Positions 33,557 through 44,735 of a stretch of 64,000 bases of DNA are shown here, piece by piece. The DNA is taken from assembly GCA_044508835.1 (NCBI GenBank), contig JBIQHD010000011.1, positions 55,517 to 119,516 of the forward strand, written 5' to 3'. A model generated the notes under the pieces. That model was not told the origin of the DNA and made no database searches. It was given only the letters and a program-made list of their open reading frames with translations. How positions within the stretch are numbered: the stretch's first letter is position 1; the number at the start of each line of letters is the position of its first letter. The translations under genes and the position numbers were made by a program. The stretch comes from JAKFDI01 sp044508835 (GTDB taxonomy: Bacteria > Pseudomonadota > Gammaproteobacteria > Burkholderiales > Burkholderiaceae_C).

Positions 33557-35047
33557 TCAGGCCGGCTCCCAGAGGTTCATCCCGTCGCCGCTGCGAACCA
33601 CCCTCCCCCACTGACCCACCGGCTCGGTGGCGCCGGCAGTCAGGAGCTCCACCAACGCGGCGTCGCCCGCGTCTGCCTTGCAGAACAGGCGCTCGCCGGA
33701 CGGGGAGCGCGCGACCAGCGTCGCGCGCCCGGGGCGCCCTTCGCGGTCGTGCATCACCACATGGGTCTCGATGCGCGCCGGCCCTTCGTAGGCATCGACG
33801 AAGGCGGGCACGGCGCCGCGCCTCGCGTCGGCCTCGGCCTGCACGTCGAAGCTGCGCGGCAGCCGCGCCGCGAGCGGCGCGCGCGAGAGCACGACCGAGT
33901 GCGCATTGGTCATGAAGCCGCCGTTGGCGAACAGCAGGCCGTGGCCGTTGCCGCGGCGCCGCAGCGCGCCGGCCATCGCGGCGACGGCGTGCATCATGTA
34001 GTTGCGGATCGGGCCGCCCGCGAACGTGAGGCCGCCCGAGACCGACAGCGGCCGGTCCGCCGCGATGCCGGCGACCCGGCGGGCGTACTTCGGAACGCAG
34101 GGGAAGCAGGAGTACAGCTCGATCTCGTCGCAGTCCGCCGCGCTCAGGCCGTTGCGCTCGAGCGCGAGGCCGATGGATGCCTCTAGCGCGGGCGACGAAT
34201 GGAAGTCGCGGCGCTCGCGGATGTCGTGCGATTCGTCGGCGGCCGCGCCGGCGCCGACGAAGACGAGCCTGTCCTCGGGCACGCCCAGCCTTCTCGCGGC
34301 GGCCAGGCTGGCGAGGATGACTGCCGCGCCCTGGTTGACGCTGTTGTTGGCCACCTGCAGCGTGGTGTACGGAAACCCGAGCATGCGGTTGCGCGGCGTC
34401 GGGGCCAGGATGTCGGCGGGCTCCAGCGGCGTGCGGATCGACGCGTGCGGATTGGCCGCGGCCACCTTGGACAGGCCGGACCAGATGCGCGCGGACTCGT
34501 CCTGCGCCTGCGCGAGCGTCTGGCCCCAGGCCGCCCGCATCGCGTTCTCGAACAGCGGATAGATCTCGATGGGCGAGACGAGCCCGTAGCGCAGCGCGGC
34601 GGCGCTCGTGCGCTGCGCCAGCGCCTGCTGCATGGTGTCGGGGTTGTGCGCGCTGCCGGCCGCGCGCGCCGCCAGCCGCTTCTCGGTGCGGTAGGCCTCG
34701 GCGCCCGCGATGGCGCAGACCTGCGCTTCGCCGGACGCGATGCGGTTGGCCGCGCGGCTCAGCAGCAGCAGCGGCGTGTTCCCATGGCCCGCCACGAACT
34801 GCGGGACGCTGCGAAGGCCGGGGAACCGCGCCGCCAGGAAGCCGGGGATGTGGTCCATCGCCGACGAGAACAGGCGCACCAGCTCCAGCGTGTCGCAGGC
34901 GGCGAGCGCGGCGCAGCCGGCGTCTTCCTGCGCGGCCTGCAAGGCTTCGCGCATCAGGCCCGCCGCGTCGGTCGCCGTTGCCAGATCGTCGTCGCGCCGG
35001 TTCACCTGGCCGGCGCCGATGATGACGGGGGTGCGCTCGGCGTTCAC
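33557..35047 (-). CDS. Thiolase-fold acetyl-CoA acetyltransferase-like protein
   Basis: A 496-aa thiolase-superfamily protein with an extra C-terminal OB-like extension. It has a FVAGHGNTP block where the usual nucleophilic Cys would lie, DEIELYSCFPC, and GGLTFAGGPIRNYMMHA. The first catalytic Cys of true thiolases is not visible, so it may be a retro-aldolase or have another mechanism. The start is a GTG at 35047 that overlaps the stop of the acyl-CoA synthetase (GTGA). Such GTGA junctions recur three times in this operon. It would cleave the carbon chain late in the pathway. Confidence 0.82.
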   Translation of the reverse strand: MNAERTPVIIGAGQVNRRDDDLATATDAAGLMREALQAAQEDAGCAALAACDTLELVRLFSSAMDHIPGFLAARFPGLRSVPQFVAGHGNTPLLLLSRAANRIASGEAQVCAIAGAEAYRTEKRLAARAAGSAHNPDTMQQALAQRTSAAALRYGLVSPIEIYPLFENAMRAAWGQTLAQAQDESARIWSGLSKVAAANPHASIRTPLEPADILAPTPRNRMLGFPYTTLQVANNSVNQGAAVILASLAAARRLGVPEDRLVFVGAGAAADESHDIRERRDFHSSPALEASIGLALERNGLSAADCDEIELYSCFPCVPKYARRVAGIAADRPLSVSGGLTFAGGPIRNYMMHAVAAMAGALRRRGNGHGLLFANGGFMTNAHSVVLSRAPLAARLPRSFDVQAEADARRGAVPAFVDAYEGPARIETHVVMHDREGRPGRATLVARSPSGERLFCKADAGDAALVELLTAGATEPVGQWGRVVRSGDGMNLWEPA

Positions 35048-37149
35048 CGGGTCTCCTCCGCCGCCGTGACGATCAGGGCATCGAGCGCCTCGCAGCCGGC
35101 GCCCTCGACCCGCAGGGGATTGATCTCCAGCGCCTCCAGCCGCGGGCCGAGCGCCAGGGCCAGGTCGCCGATTCTCGCGATGGTGCGGCCCAGCGCCTGC
35201 AGGTCCACCGGGCGGCGGCCCCGGCTGCCGCGCAGCAGCGGCGCCGCCTTCAGGCTCTCGAGCATCTCGGCCACGTCCGCCGCATCCACCGGCAGCCGGC
35301 GCAGGGCCACGTCCTTCAGGGTCTCCACCCAGATGCCGCCCAGCCCCACGGCCAGCATCGGGCCCCAGGTCGGGTCGCGGCTCACGCCCACGATCAGCTC
35401 GACCGCGCGTTCGCGCATGGGGGCGACGAGCACGCCTTCGATGCGCGCCGAGGCCGGCACGCGCGACAGCACCTTGCCGTAGGCCGCACGCACCGCGTCG
35501 TCGCCGCGCACGTCGAGCGCCACGCCGCCCACCTCGGTCTTGTGCGCGATGTCGGGCGAGCAGACCTTCAAGGCCGCGGGGCCGTCCAGCCGGGCCGCCG
35601 CGGCCACCGCGTCCTCCGCGCTGCGCGCCAGCACCGCGGGCACGACGGGAATGCCATGGGCCTGCAGAAGCTGCATGGCGGTGTGTTCGGAGCATGGCGA
35701 GGCGACGCGCACCACGCCCGGCCCGCCCGCCCGGCGCCCGGGCCGCTCGCGGCGCTGCCGCTGCGACCACCAGTGGGCGCGGCCCAGCGCCGCCAGGCCG
35801 CGGTCCAGGCCGGCGGCCACCAGCGGCAGCCGGTATTCGTCCGCGATCTCGCGGCCTTCCGCCGTCACTTCCCGCTGGATGCAGTTCATGACGAACACCG
35901 GGATGGGCGCGCCCTGCGCGGCCCGCCCCATGTGCATCAACCCCGACAGCAGGGAGGCATCGGACTCCGCACGGCTGGCGGGCAGGTCGCCGAAGCACAC
36001 GACGGTGCTGAACGCAGGCTCGGCCGCCATGACGCGCAGCGTGCACTCGTAGAGCGACCGGTCGGCGGCGGCGGCGCCGGTGATGTCCAGGGGGTTCTGG
36101 CAGGTCGCGTAGTCGGGCAGCAGCTCGGCCAGCGCCTGCCGCGTCGCCTGCGAGATCGGCGGCACCGGCAAGCCCGCCTTGGCCGCCGCGTCGGCGGAAA
36201 TGCCGCAGACGCCACCGGAGTTGGACATGAGCCCCACGCCGCCCGCGCGCAGCACGCCGGTGCGGGCGATCAGGTCGGCCGTGGCGACGAGGTCCTCCAG
36301 CGCATGCACGCGCACGACGCCGTATTGCTCGCAGACCGCGTCGAAGGCGCGGTCGTCGCCGACGAGCGCGCCCGTGTGCGCCTGGGCCGAGCGCGCCGCG
36401 ACCTCGCTCGCGCCGATCTTCTGCACCACCAGCGCCTTGCCGGCGGCACTGGCCAGCCGCGCGACCTCGACGAAGCGCTCGGGATGCCGCACCGTCTCCA
36501 GGTACAGGACGATGGCGCGCACGCGATCGTCCGCGATCAGGTGGGCGGCGAAGGCCGTGACGTCCAGGTCGAGCTCGTTGCCGGTGCTGACCAGGTGGCT
36601 GAGCCCGACCCCCTGATGCCGCGCGGCGTTGACGAGCTGGTAGGCCACCTGCCCGCTGTGTGAGATGACGGCGATGGGGCCCGTGCGCCCCGGATGCCGC
36701 GGCGGCGCGAGCCACGGCGCCACGCCGTCGAGGAAGTTGACGAAGCCCAGGCTGTTGGGGCCCACCACCGAGAGGCCGGCCTCGCGCGCGAACGCGGCCA
36801 GGCGGTCCTGCGCGCGCCGCCCCGCCTCCCCCACTTCCGCGAAGCCGGAAGTCAGGACGACGGCATTGCGCGCGCCGGACGCCGCGAGGTCTTCGAGCGC
36901 CGGGCCCACCGCGTCGGTGGGGACGATGAGCACCCCGAGGTCGACCGGCGTGCCGATGTCGGCGCAGCTGGCGAACGACTCCCGCCCGTGCGCGGGGGCG
37001 CCGCGCCGGTTGACCAGGTGCAGCCGGGCGGAGGTGCCGGGCCGCGTGAGGTTGTCGAACGCGACCTGCGACCAGCGCGACTTCTCCGACGCGCCGATCA
37101 GCGCGATGGAGCGCGGCGCCAGCAGCGAGGAAAGGTCGCGGGCCATCAT
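35044..37149 (-). CDS. NDP-forming acyl-CoA synthetase (acetate-CoA ligase type)
   Basis: A 701-aa protein with the domain order of ADP-forming acyl-CoA synthetases: CoA-binding (SIALIGASEKSRWSQ), succinyl-CoA ligase-like domains (AVISHSGQVAYQL, HTGALVGDDRAFD) and a C-terminal ATP-grasp domain (ALKVCSPDIAHKTEVGGVALDV). The phosphorylated His of the family is expected in the middle domain. It would activate a free acid as its CoA ester, a second entry point besides the CaiB transferases. Two ATGs in a row (37149, 37146) overlap the stop of the monooxygenase; I use the first. Confidence 0.9.
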   Translation of the reverse strand: MMARDLSSLLAPRSIALIGASEKSRWSQVAFDNLTRPGTSARLHLVNRRGAPAHGRESFASCADIGTPVDLGVLIVPTDAVGPALEDLAASGARNAVVLTSGFAEVGEAGRRAQDRLAAFAREAGLSVVGPNSLGFVNFLDGVAPWLAPPRHPGRTGPIAVISHSGQVAYQLVNAARHQGVGLSHLVSTGNELDLDVTAFAAHLIADDRVRAIVLYLETVRHPERFVEVARLASAAGKALVVQKIGASEVAARSAQAHTGALVGDDRAFDAVCEQYGVVRVHALEDLVATADLIARTGVLRAGGVGLMSNSGGVCGISADAAAKAGLPVPPISQATRQALAELLPDYATCQNPLDITGAAAADRSLYECTLRVMAAEPAFSTVVCFGDLPASRAESDASLLSGLMHMGRAAQGAPIPVFVMNCIQREVTAEGREIADEYRLPLVAAGLDRGLAALGRAHWWSQRQRRERPGRRAGGPGVVRVASPCSEHTAMQLLQAHGIPVVPAVLARSAEDAVAAAARLDGPAALKVCSPDIAHKTEVGGVALDVRGDDAVRAAYGKVLSRVPASARIEGVLVAPMRERAVELIVGVSRDPTWGPMLAVGLGGIWVETLKDVALRRLPVDAADVAEMLESLKAAPLLRGSRGRRPVDLQALGRTIARIGDLALALGPRLEALEINPLRVEGAGCEALDALIVTAAEETR

Positions 37150-38636
37150 GCGGCCTGCTCCCGCATGCCGCGGGCCGCGCGCTTGATCTCGAACTCGGAC
37201 AGGTCGGGCCGCCACGTCCGCAGGAAGTAGGTGAACGTGGAGTACGGCAGGTTGTTGGTGATCCGGCCCGCGGCGGTCTTGTACCAGCTGCCGCAGTGGT
37301 CGGCCCAGACGAAGCGCTTGCTGCGCTCCTGCGTTTGCGCGTCGAACCGGGCCATCACGTCCGGCTTCAGGTCGGCCTCGACGAAGCGGCCGGCGTGGAC
37401 GTGCCCGACCATCGCGGCGATGTAGCGCGCCTGCGCCTCGATCAGGAAGACGATCGAGTTGTGGGCGTTGGTGTTCGGCCCGTACATCATGAAGAAGTTG
37501 GGGAAGCCGGGCACGGCGATGCCCCAGTAGGCGCTGGCGCCGTCGGCCCATGCCTGGTCCAGCCGCCGCCCGGCGGTGCCCGTGACGGCCATGGGCTCGA
37601 GAAAGCGCGTGGAGTCGAAGCCGGTGGCGAAGACGATGGTGTCCGCGGGGTGCGCCACGCCGTCCCGCGTGACGATGGCCCGGTCGGTGATCTTCTCGAT
37701 GCCGCCCGTCTCCAGCCGCACGTTCGGCCGCTGCAGCGTGGGGAACCAGTCGTTGGACTTGAGCACCCGCTTGCACGAGGGCGCATGGTCCGGGCGCACC
37801 TTCTCGCGCAGCACCGGGTCCGCGACCGAGGCATCGATGAAGGCGTTGCACTGGGCACGGAACTCGTCCGCCTGCGGCGTTCCGAGCTGGATGCGCTTGT
37901 ACGTTCTCTCGAACGTCCAGTAGGTGCGCCAGCGGATGGACCTGGGAATGAAGGGAAGGCGCGCGAACCGGCGCTTCTCGCCGGCCCCGAACGGCCGGTC
38001 GGCCTTCGGGACGATCCAGGTCGGCGAACGCTGGAAGATGACGAGCGACCTCACCTTCGGCGCGATCGCGGGGGCGATCTGGATCGCGCTGGCGCCGCTG
38101 CCCACGAGCGCGACGTCGGCGCCCGCGAGCGGGGCCTGCCTGTCGAACCATGCGGAGTGGAAGGCGCGGCCCTTGAATCCGGCGAGGCCAGGAATCTCCG
38201 GCACCTTCGGCCGGCTCAGCTGGCCGACGGCCGAGACGAAGACGCGAGCCTCCAGCACGTCGGTCGCAGTCTGCACCCGCCAGAGGCTGCGCTCGGCCTG
38301 CCACGTCGCGCTCACCACCTCGGTGCCGAGCCGGATGTGCGGGCGCACGCCGAAGCGGTCCGCGCAGTCCTCCAGGTAGCCCTTGATCTCCTCGCGGGGC
38401 GAGAAGACGCGGCTCCAGTCGTGCTTGGGCGCGAACGAGTACGAGTACAGCAGCGAGGGCACGTCGCAGGCCGCGCCCGGGTAGTCGTTGTCGTGCCAGC
38501 AGCCGCCGACGCCGTCGTTCTTCTCCAGGATCGCGAACGAGCGGATGCCCGCGCGCACCAGCCGCACGCCCAGGCAGATGCCCGAGAAGCCCGCGCCGAC
38601 GATGATCGCGTCCAGCGGCTGCGGCATCTCGTTCAC
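37146..38636 (-). CDS. Baeyer-Villiger-type flavin monooxygenase 1
   Basis: A 496-aa class B flavoprotein. FAD-binding GAGFSG is at 14-19, the BVMO fingerprint FxGxxxHxxxW reads F154-KGRAFHSA-W163, and the NADPH-binding GSGASA is at 179-184; ATGF lies in the C-terminal part. It should insert oxygen next to a ketone to give an ester or lactone, using NADPH and O2. The GTG start at 38636 overlaps the stop of the second BVMO (GTGA). It lacks the N-terminal extension of its neighbour. The substrate is unknown. Confidence 0.92.
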   Translation of the reverse strand: MNEMPQPLDAIIVGAGFSGICLGVRLVRAGIRSFAILEKNDGVGGCWHDNDYPGAACDVPSLLYSYSFAPKHDWSRVFSPREEIKGYLEDCADRFGVRPHIRLGTEVVSATWQAERSLWRVQTATDVLEARVFVSAVGQLSRPKVPEIPGLAGFKGRAFHSAWFDRQAPLAGADVALVGSGASAIQIAPAIAPKVRSLVIFQRSPTWIVPKADRPFGAGEKRRFARLPFIPRSIRWRTYWTFERTYKRIQLGTPQADEFRAQCNAFIDASVADPVLREKVRPDHAPSCKRVLKSNDWFPTLQRPNVRLETGGIEKITDRAIVTRDGVAHPADTIVFATGFDSTRFLEPMAVTGTAGRRLDQAWADGASAYWGIAVPGFPNFFMMYGPNTNAHNSIVFLIEAQARYIAAMVGHVHAGRFVEADLKPDVMARFDAQTQERSKRFVWADHCGSWYKTAAGRITNNLPYSTFTYFLRTWRPDLSEFEIKRAARGMREQAA

Positions 38637-40552
38637 TCCTGCGCCGCGGCCGCGCGCCGCTCGTCGAAGGTGAAATCCGCCGCCCGGGGCGCGCGCGCCA
38701 TCGTCCAGTAGTCGACGATGCGCCACGGTGAATTGGTCGTCACCCGGCCCGCGCGGTTCTTGTACCAGTTGTTCACGCCCTCGTGCGTCCACACCATGGC
38801 GTCGTGCGCGGCGTCCACGCGGTCGTTGTAGGCGTCGTGAACGTCCTCGCGGCATTCCATGGCGCGGCTTCCGGTGCGGGCGAGCAGGTCGAGGCAGCCG
38901 AGGACGTAGCGGACCTGGATCTCCAGGTGGAAGATCACGCTGCCGCCGTGGCCCAGGTTGGTGTTGGGCCCGTAGAGCAGGAAGAAGTTGGGAAAGCCCG
39001 GCACCGTCACGCCCAGGTAGGCGCGCGGGTTCTCCTCGCCCCACAGGTCGCGCAGCGTCCTGCCGTGGCGGCCGCGGATCTCCATCGGGTGGAGCATCCG
39101 GCTGGCCTGGAAGCCGGTGGCGAAGACGATCACGTCGGCCGGGTGGCGCTGGCCCGAGCGCGTGACGACCGCATCCGGCTCGATGCGCTCGACGCCGTCC
39201 GTCACCAGGTCGACGTTCGGCCGCCGCAGCATCTCGAACCAGTTGTTGTCCAGCAGCGGGCGCTTGCCGAAGGGCGGGTAGTCCGGCAGGGTCTTGGCGA
39301 GCAGTTCGGCGTCCGTCCCGGCCGACTCGCGCATGTAGACCTCCCACTGCTCGCGCAGCGCCGCGTTGGCCGGCGAGATGGTGCGCGTGTCGGTCCAGCC
39401 GGGCGCCTTCTGCAGGGCGTGGTGCAGCGCGTCGCTGTTGGCCCAGAAGAGCTGGAAGCGGTACCAGGTCGCGTAGTACGGCAGCGTGGAGAGCGCCCAT
39501 TGCTTGCCGGGGCCGACCTGCTCGTGATAGCGCGGCCGCGTGCGCACCCAGTTGGGCGAGCGCTGGAAGACGGTGAGCCGGCGCACGTGCGGCGCGATGG
39601 TGGGTGCGACCTGCATGCCGCTCGCGCCGGTGCCGATCATGGCCACGCGCCTGCCCTCGACCTGCACGCCGTCGTGCCAGGCGGCGGTGTGGACGGCCGT
39701 TCCCTCGAACCGGTCCAGCCCCGGGATCGCCGGGATGGCGGGCCGGTTCAGCTGGCCGACGGCCGAGATCACCGCATTCACGCGACGCTCGCGCGTGCGG
39801 CCGTCCTTGCCGCGCGTCGTCACCGTCCACAGCGCATCCGCCGCCGAATAGCGGGCCGACACGACCTCGGTGCCGAACTCGATGCGCTCGTACAGGCCGT
39901 AGCGCCGGGCGCAGTCGCGGAAGTACGCGAGCAACTCGGGCTGGCGCACGAAGAAGCGCGTCCACGAATGGTTCTGCTCGAACGAGTACGAGTACAGGTG
40001 GTTCGGTGCGTCGACGCCGGCGCCGGGGTAGCGGTTCTCGAACCAGGTGCCGCCCACGTCGGGGTTCTTCTCCACGGCATCGAACGGCACGCCGGCCTTG
40101 GACAGCTGCATCGCGGCGCACAGGCCGGCGGCGCCCATGCCGATGACGAGGACGCGGAACTCCCCCAGCCGGCCGGCGAGGCTGGCCGCGTCGGCCAGGC
40201 CCGGAGACGCCTCGAAGCCGAGGTCCTCCATGATCATCGGCACGTACTCGGGCGGCACGGCCTGCCCCACGCAGGCGCTCATCATCCGGTTGAACGTCGC
40301 GGGCGTGAGCTCGGGCGGGCGCCCCGCCGGGCGCCGCAAGGCCTCGACCAGCAGGCCGTGCAGGCGGGCGATGGCCGACGGGTCCGGCTCGGCGTCGGGG
40401 CGGACGGCCTGCGCGAACGCCTCCAGGTGGCCCGTGTCGCCGGTGAGGTGCACCAGCACCATCAGCAGCACGGCGGCATCCGCCTCGCGCAGCGCCGCGC
40501 GCACCCACGCCTCGTCCTCGGGGCGCAACGGCAGGGAAGGCGCTCCGCTCAC
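38633..40552 (-). CDS. Baeyer-Villiger-type flavin monooxygenase 2, long form
   Basis: A 639-aa class B flavin monooxygenase with an N-terminal helical extension of about 130 residues, as seen in the larger BVMOs acting on bulky ketones. FAD-binding GMGAAG, the fingerprint FEGTAVHTAAW and the NADPH-binding GTGASG are intact. Its GTG start overlaps the hydratase stop (GTGA). Two complete, clearly different BVMOs in tandem in one operon suggest two successive ketone oxidations or a divergent pair with different ring or chain preference. Confidence 0.92.
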   Translation of the reverse strand: MSGAPSLPLRPEDEAWVRAALREADAAVLLMVLVHLTGDTGHLEAFAQAVRPDAEPDPSAIARLHGLLVEALRRPAGRPPELTPATFNRMMSACVGQAVPPEYVPMIMEDLGFEASPGLADAASLAGRLGEFRVLVIGMGAAGLCAAMQLSKAGVPFDAVEKNPDVGGTWFENRYPGAGVDAPNHLYSYSFEQNHSWTRFFVRQPELLAYFRDCARRYGLYERIEFGTEVVSARYSAADALWTVTTRGKDGRTRERRVNAVISAVGQLNRPAIPAIPGLDRFEGTAVHTAAWHDGVQVEGRRVAMIGTGASGMQVAPTIAPHVRRLTVFQRSPNWVRTRPRYHEQVGPGKQWALSTLPYYATWYRFQLFWANSDALHHALQKAPGWTDTRTISPANAALREQWEVYMRESAGTDAELLAKTLPDYPPFGKRPLLDNNWFEMLRRPNVDLVTDGVERIEPDAVVTRSGQRHPADVIVFATGFQASRMLHPMEIRGRHGRTLRDLWGEENPRAYLGVTVPGFPNFFLLYGPNTNLGHGGSVIFHLEIQVRYVLGCLDLLARTGSRAMECREDVHDAYNDRVDAAHDAMVWTHEGVNNWYKNRAGRVTTNSPWRIVDYWTMARAPRAADFTFDERRAAAAQE

Positions 40553-41322
40553 GCCTTGCGCTCCGCCACGAAGGCCCGCACGGCCTCGTGGTGCTCCTTC
40601 GCCGCCGTGGCGACGGCGTAGTGCGAGGAGATCAGGTCGAGGTTGGTGCGCAGGTCGTTGCGCACCCCCTGCAGGATGGCCCGCTTGATCAGGCGCGACG
40701 GCAGCGCGGGCGCGCGCGCCATGCGCTGCGCGATGCGCTCGACGTCCGCGAGGAACGTCTCGTCGGGGAACACCTTGTTCACCAGCCCGATGCGCAAGGC
40801 CTCGGCCGCGTCGATGAACTCGCCGGTCAGGAACATCTCCAGCGCCTTCGCCGTGCCCACGACGCGCGGCAGGAAATGCGCGCCGCCCGCCCCCGGCACC
40901 AGCCCGACCCGGATGTACGTCTCGGCCATGCGCGCGCTCTGCGCCGCATAGCGGATGTCGCACATCAGCGCCAGGTCGAGGCCGGCGCCGGTGGCGGCGC
41001 CGTTGATCGCGGCGAGCACCGGCTTGTCGAGGTCCTCCAGGGCGAGCGGGATGCGCTGGATGCGCTCGAACAGCTCGTCCTTGCGCTGCGCGGGCGTCTG
41101 CTGCAGGCGGTCTTCCATCTCGACGATGTCGCCGCCGCTGCAGAAGGCCTGCCCTGCGCCGGTCACGACGACGACCTTCACGTCCGGGCGCTCGCGGCAT
41201 TCGCGCAGCGCGGCGGCCCAGCGGTCGATCATCTCGAAGGTGAACGCGTTCATGCGCTCGGGCCGGTTCAGGCGGAGGGTGGCCACGCCCGCCGCCACGG
41301 TGAATTCCAGGTGTTCGCTCAT
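40549..41322 (-). CDS. Enoyl-CoA hydratase/isomerase 2
   Basis: A 257-aa crotonase-family protein with LNRPERMNAFT, the oxyanion segment AFCSGGDIVEM and AAINGAATGAGLDLALMCDIRYAA. A hydrophobic/acidic helix ETYIRVGLVPGAGGAHFLPR holds the second catalytic region; one of the usual two Glu residues is replaced, which is frequent in isomerase-type members. The start overlaps the CaiB stop (ATGA). It belongs to the first half of the minus-strand operon. Confidence 0.9.
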   Translation of the reverse strand: MSEHLEFTVAAGVATLRLNRPERMNAFTFEMIDRWAAALRECRERPDVKVVVVTGAGQAFCSGGDIVEMEDRLQQTPAQRKDELFERIQRIPLALEDLDKPVLAAINGAATGAGLDLALMCDIRYAAQSARMAETYIRVGLVPGAGGAHFLPRVVGTAKALEMFLTGEFIDAAEALRIGLVNKVFPDETFLADVERIAQRMARAPALPSRLIKRAILQGVRNDLRTNLDLISSHYAVATAAKEHHEAVRAFVAERKA

Positions 41323-42509
41323 GAGTCGGCCCTCGCCTGCTGGTTGTCCGCGCACCCGATCTCCGCCAGCACTTCCTGCGTGTGCTCGCCCAGGCGCGGA
41401 GCGTGGCGCGCCACCCGGAACGGCGACGACTTGAAGCTGATCGGGCTGCGCAGCACGCGGTAGGCGCCCTGGCTGGGATGCTCGGCCGTCTCGAACAGCT
41501 TCACCGCCTTCACGTGCTCGTCGTGCGCCAGCTCGCTCATCGACAGCACCGGCATGCAGGGGATGCTCACGCCGTCGCAGAAGGCCACCCACTCGCCGGT
41601 GGTCTTGCGCCGTGCCTCCTCCTCGACCACCGCGTACAGCAGGTCGATGTGCTGCACGCGGTTCTTCAGGTCGGTGAACCGGTCGTCGCCGATCAGGTCG
41701 GTGCGCCCGGTGAACTTGAAGAAGTCCAGCCAGTTGCGGTCGGAGTACGGCAGGATGCAGGCGTACGAGTCCCGGGTGCGGTAGGGCTTGCGGCGCGGCG
41801 ACAGCACGCGGTGGAAGCCGGGCTCGCCCAGCGGCGGCACGAAGGCCGAGCCGCCCATGTGCTCGATCATCGCGAACTCGATGGTCGTCTCGAACATGGG
41901 CACCTCGATCTCCTCGCCCTGGCCGGTGCGCTCGCGCTGGAACAGCGCGGCGGTGATCGCGTAGGCGACGACCTGGCCGGTGAGCTTGTCGCACAGCACG
42001 GTGGGCATGTAGGCAGGCTCCGCATGCGCGGCCAGGGCCAGCGACGCGAGGCCCGAGCCGGCCTGGATGAGGTCGTCGTACGCCGCCTTGTTGCCGTAGG
42101 GCCCGCCGGCGCCGAAGCCGAAGGCCCCGCAGTAGACGATCTTCGGGTTGAGTTCGCGCACCCGGCCGTAGCCGTATCCCAGGCGCTCGATCGCCTGGGG
42201 GCGCAGCGAATGGACGAACACGTCGGCGCCGGCGATCAGCTTGTCCAGCGCCTCGGCGGCCTGCGGCTGCTTCAGGTCGAGCACCACGCTGCGCTTGTTG
42301 CGGTTCAGGTGCAGGAAGCTGCCGGCCATGCCTTCGTTGCGCAGCGGCCGGTAGTTGCGGAAGGAGTCGCCCTCGGGCGATTCCACCTTGATGACGTCCG
42401 CGCCCATGTCGGCCAGGATGTGCGTCGCGAACGGCCCCATGATCACGCTCGTGAGGTCGACCACCCGCACACCCGCCAGCGGGCCCTGCCCCGCCTTCCT
42501 CTCAACCAT
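41319..42509 (-). CDS. CaiB/BaiF-type CoA-transferase (paralogue)
   Basis: A 396-aa family III CoA-transferase with LAGVRVVDLTSVIMGPF, ADMGADVIKVESPEGD, NLNRNKRSVVLD-type segment and the active-site Asp in AYDDLIQAGSG. It is closely similar to the enzyme at 23248-24456 over the whole length, sharing CILPYSDRNWLDFF. The ATG at 42509 is chosen because GGAGA lies about 7 nt upstream; an ATG at 42524 is also in frame. It overlaps the end of the short acyl-CoA dehydrogenase gene by 8 bp. Confidence 0.9.
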   Translation of the reverse strand: MVERKAGQGPLAGVRVVDLTSVIMGPFATHILADMGADVIKVESPEGDSFRNYRPLRNEGMAGSFLHLNRNKRSVVLDLKQPQAAEALDKLIAGADVFVHSLRPQAIERLGYGYGRVRELNPKIVYCGAFGFGAGGPYGNKAAYDDLIQAGSGLASLALAAHAEPAYMPTVLCDKLTGQVVAYAITAALFQRERTGQGEEIEVPMFETTIEFAMIEHMGGSAFVPPLGEPGFHRVLSPRRKPYRTRDSYACILPYSDRNWLDFFKFTGRTDLIGDDRFTDLKNRVQHIDLLYAVVEEEARRKTTGEWVAFCDGVSIPCMPVLSMSELAHDEHVKAVKLFETAEHPSQGAYRVLRSPISFKSSPFRVARHAPRLGEHTQEVLAEIGCADNQQARADS

Positions 42510-43589
42510 GCTTGCCGTCTCCATGCGCCCGCGGGAACCCGTCCACCACCGTCTGCCACAGGCGGTCGCCGCCGCCCGCGCAGACGGCGCGGCCGATCCG
42601 CTCCTGCCACAGCGCTTCGTTGCCGTATTCGTCCCGCCAGGCCCAGAGCCTGCGGGTGACCTTGTGCAGCTCGTGCTCGCGCGTGAACCCCATCGCGCCC
42701 AGCACCTGGTGGCAGGTGGCGGCCACGATGCCGGCGGCCTCGCCGGCGCGGCTCTTCGCGATGGCCGCCGCGAAGGCGAACGAGCCGCTGCCGCAGGCAT
42801 CGGCCGCGGCGTCCGCGGCCGCGGTGGCGGCCGCCAGGTGGCCGGCCGCGACGGCCAGCGGGTGCTGCACGGCCTGGAAGCGGCCGATGGGCTGGCCGAA
42901 CTGCCTGCGTTCCTGCGCGTAGGCGACCGCGTGGTCCAGCGCACGCTGCATCGCGCCCACCATCTGCTGCGCGCGGATGAAGGCGCCCGCGACCAGCAGG
43001 GCATCGGCGCCTTCATCCGCCATCGCGGGCGCCGAGAGGCGCGGCACGGCCGCATCCGTCCATGCCAGCGTGTCGCGCGGCTCGCCGGCCAGGTTGTGGT
43101 GCGGCTGCACGGCGGCCTGCGCCACCGGCAGGGCCGCCAGATGCAGCCGGCCGTTGCACGCGACCGGCACGAGCACGTGGTCCGCGAAGCGGCCATGCGG
43201 CACGGCGCGGGCCGTCGCGGTCACGCGCAGGCCGTCGAGCGCTTCCTGCGCGGTGCCCGGCTCGCAGCTCCAGCTCAGCGTGCCCGGCAGGTTCCCGCCG
43301 CCCGCCTGCGCGTACAGCGCCAGCGACATCATGGTCTCGGCCAGCGGCACGGGCAGCGCCAGGCCCGCGGCCGCCCGCACCAGCCCCATTGCCTGCGCCG
43401 GCGTCACGCCGGCGCCGCCGTGCGCCTCGGGCAGCAGGGCCGTGTGGAAGCCGGCTGCGGCGATCTCGGCCCACAGCCCGGCGTCGAAGGTCTCGTCCGC
43501 GCCGCCGCCGGCCTGCCCGCACAGCCGCTGCAGCTGGTCGACGAGGATCGTCCCCACGTCGTCCACCGGCGCTGGCGTCGCCGCGCTCA

Positions 43590-43590
<1 letters not shown>
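42502..43590 (-). CDS. Acyl-CoA dehydrogenase, short subunit
   Basis: A 362-aa acyl-CoA dehydrogenase-like protein with an Ala-rich divergent middle and a kept C-terminal domain (YAQERRQFGQPIGRFQAVQH, QVLGAMGFTREHELHKVTRR). It is coupled by TGATG to the full-length dehydrogenase upstream, and the two probably form a heteromer like the pair at 25588-27791. The shortened FAD region means it likely relies on its partner for cofactor binding. The order long-short is the same in both operons. Confidence 0.88.
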
Positions 43591-44727
<1,137 letters not shown>

Positions 44728-44735
<8 letters not shown>
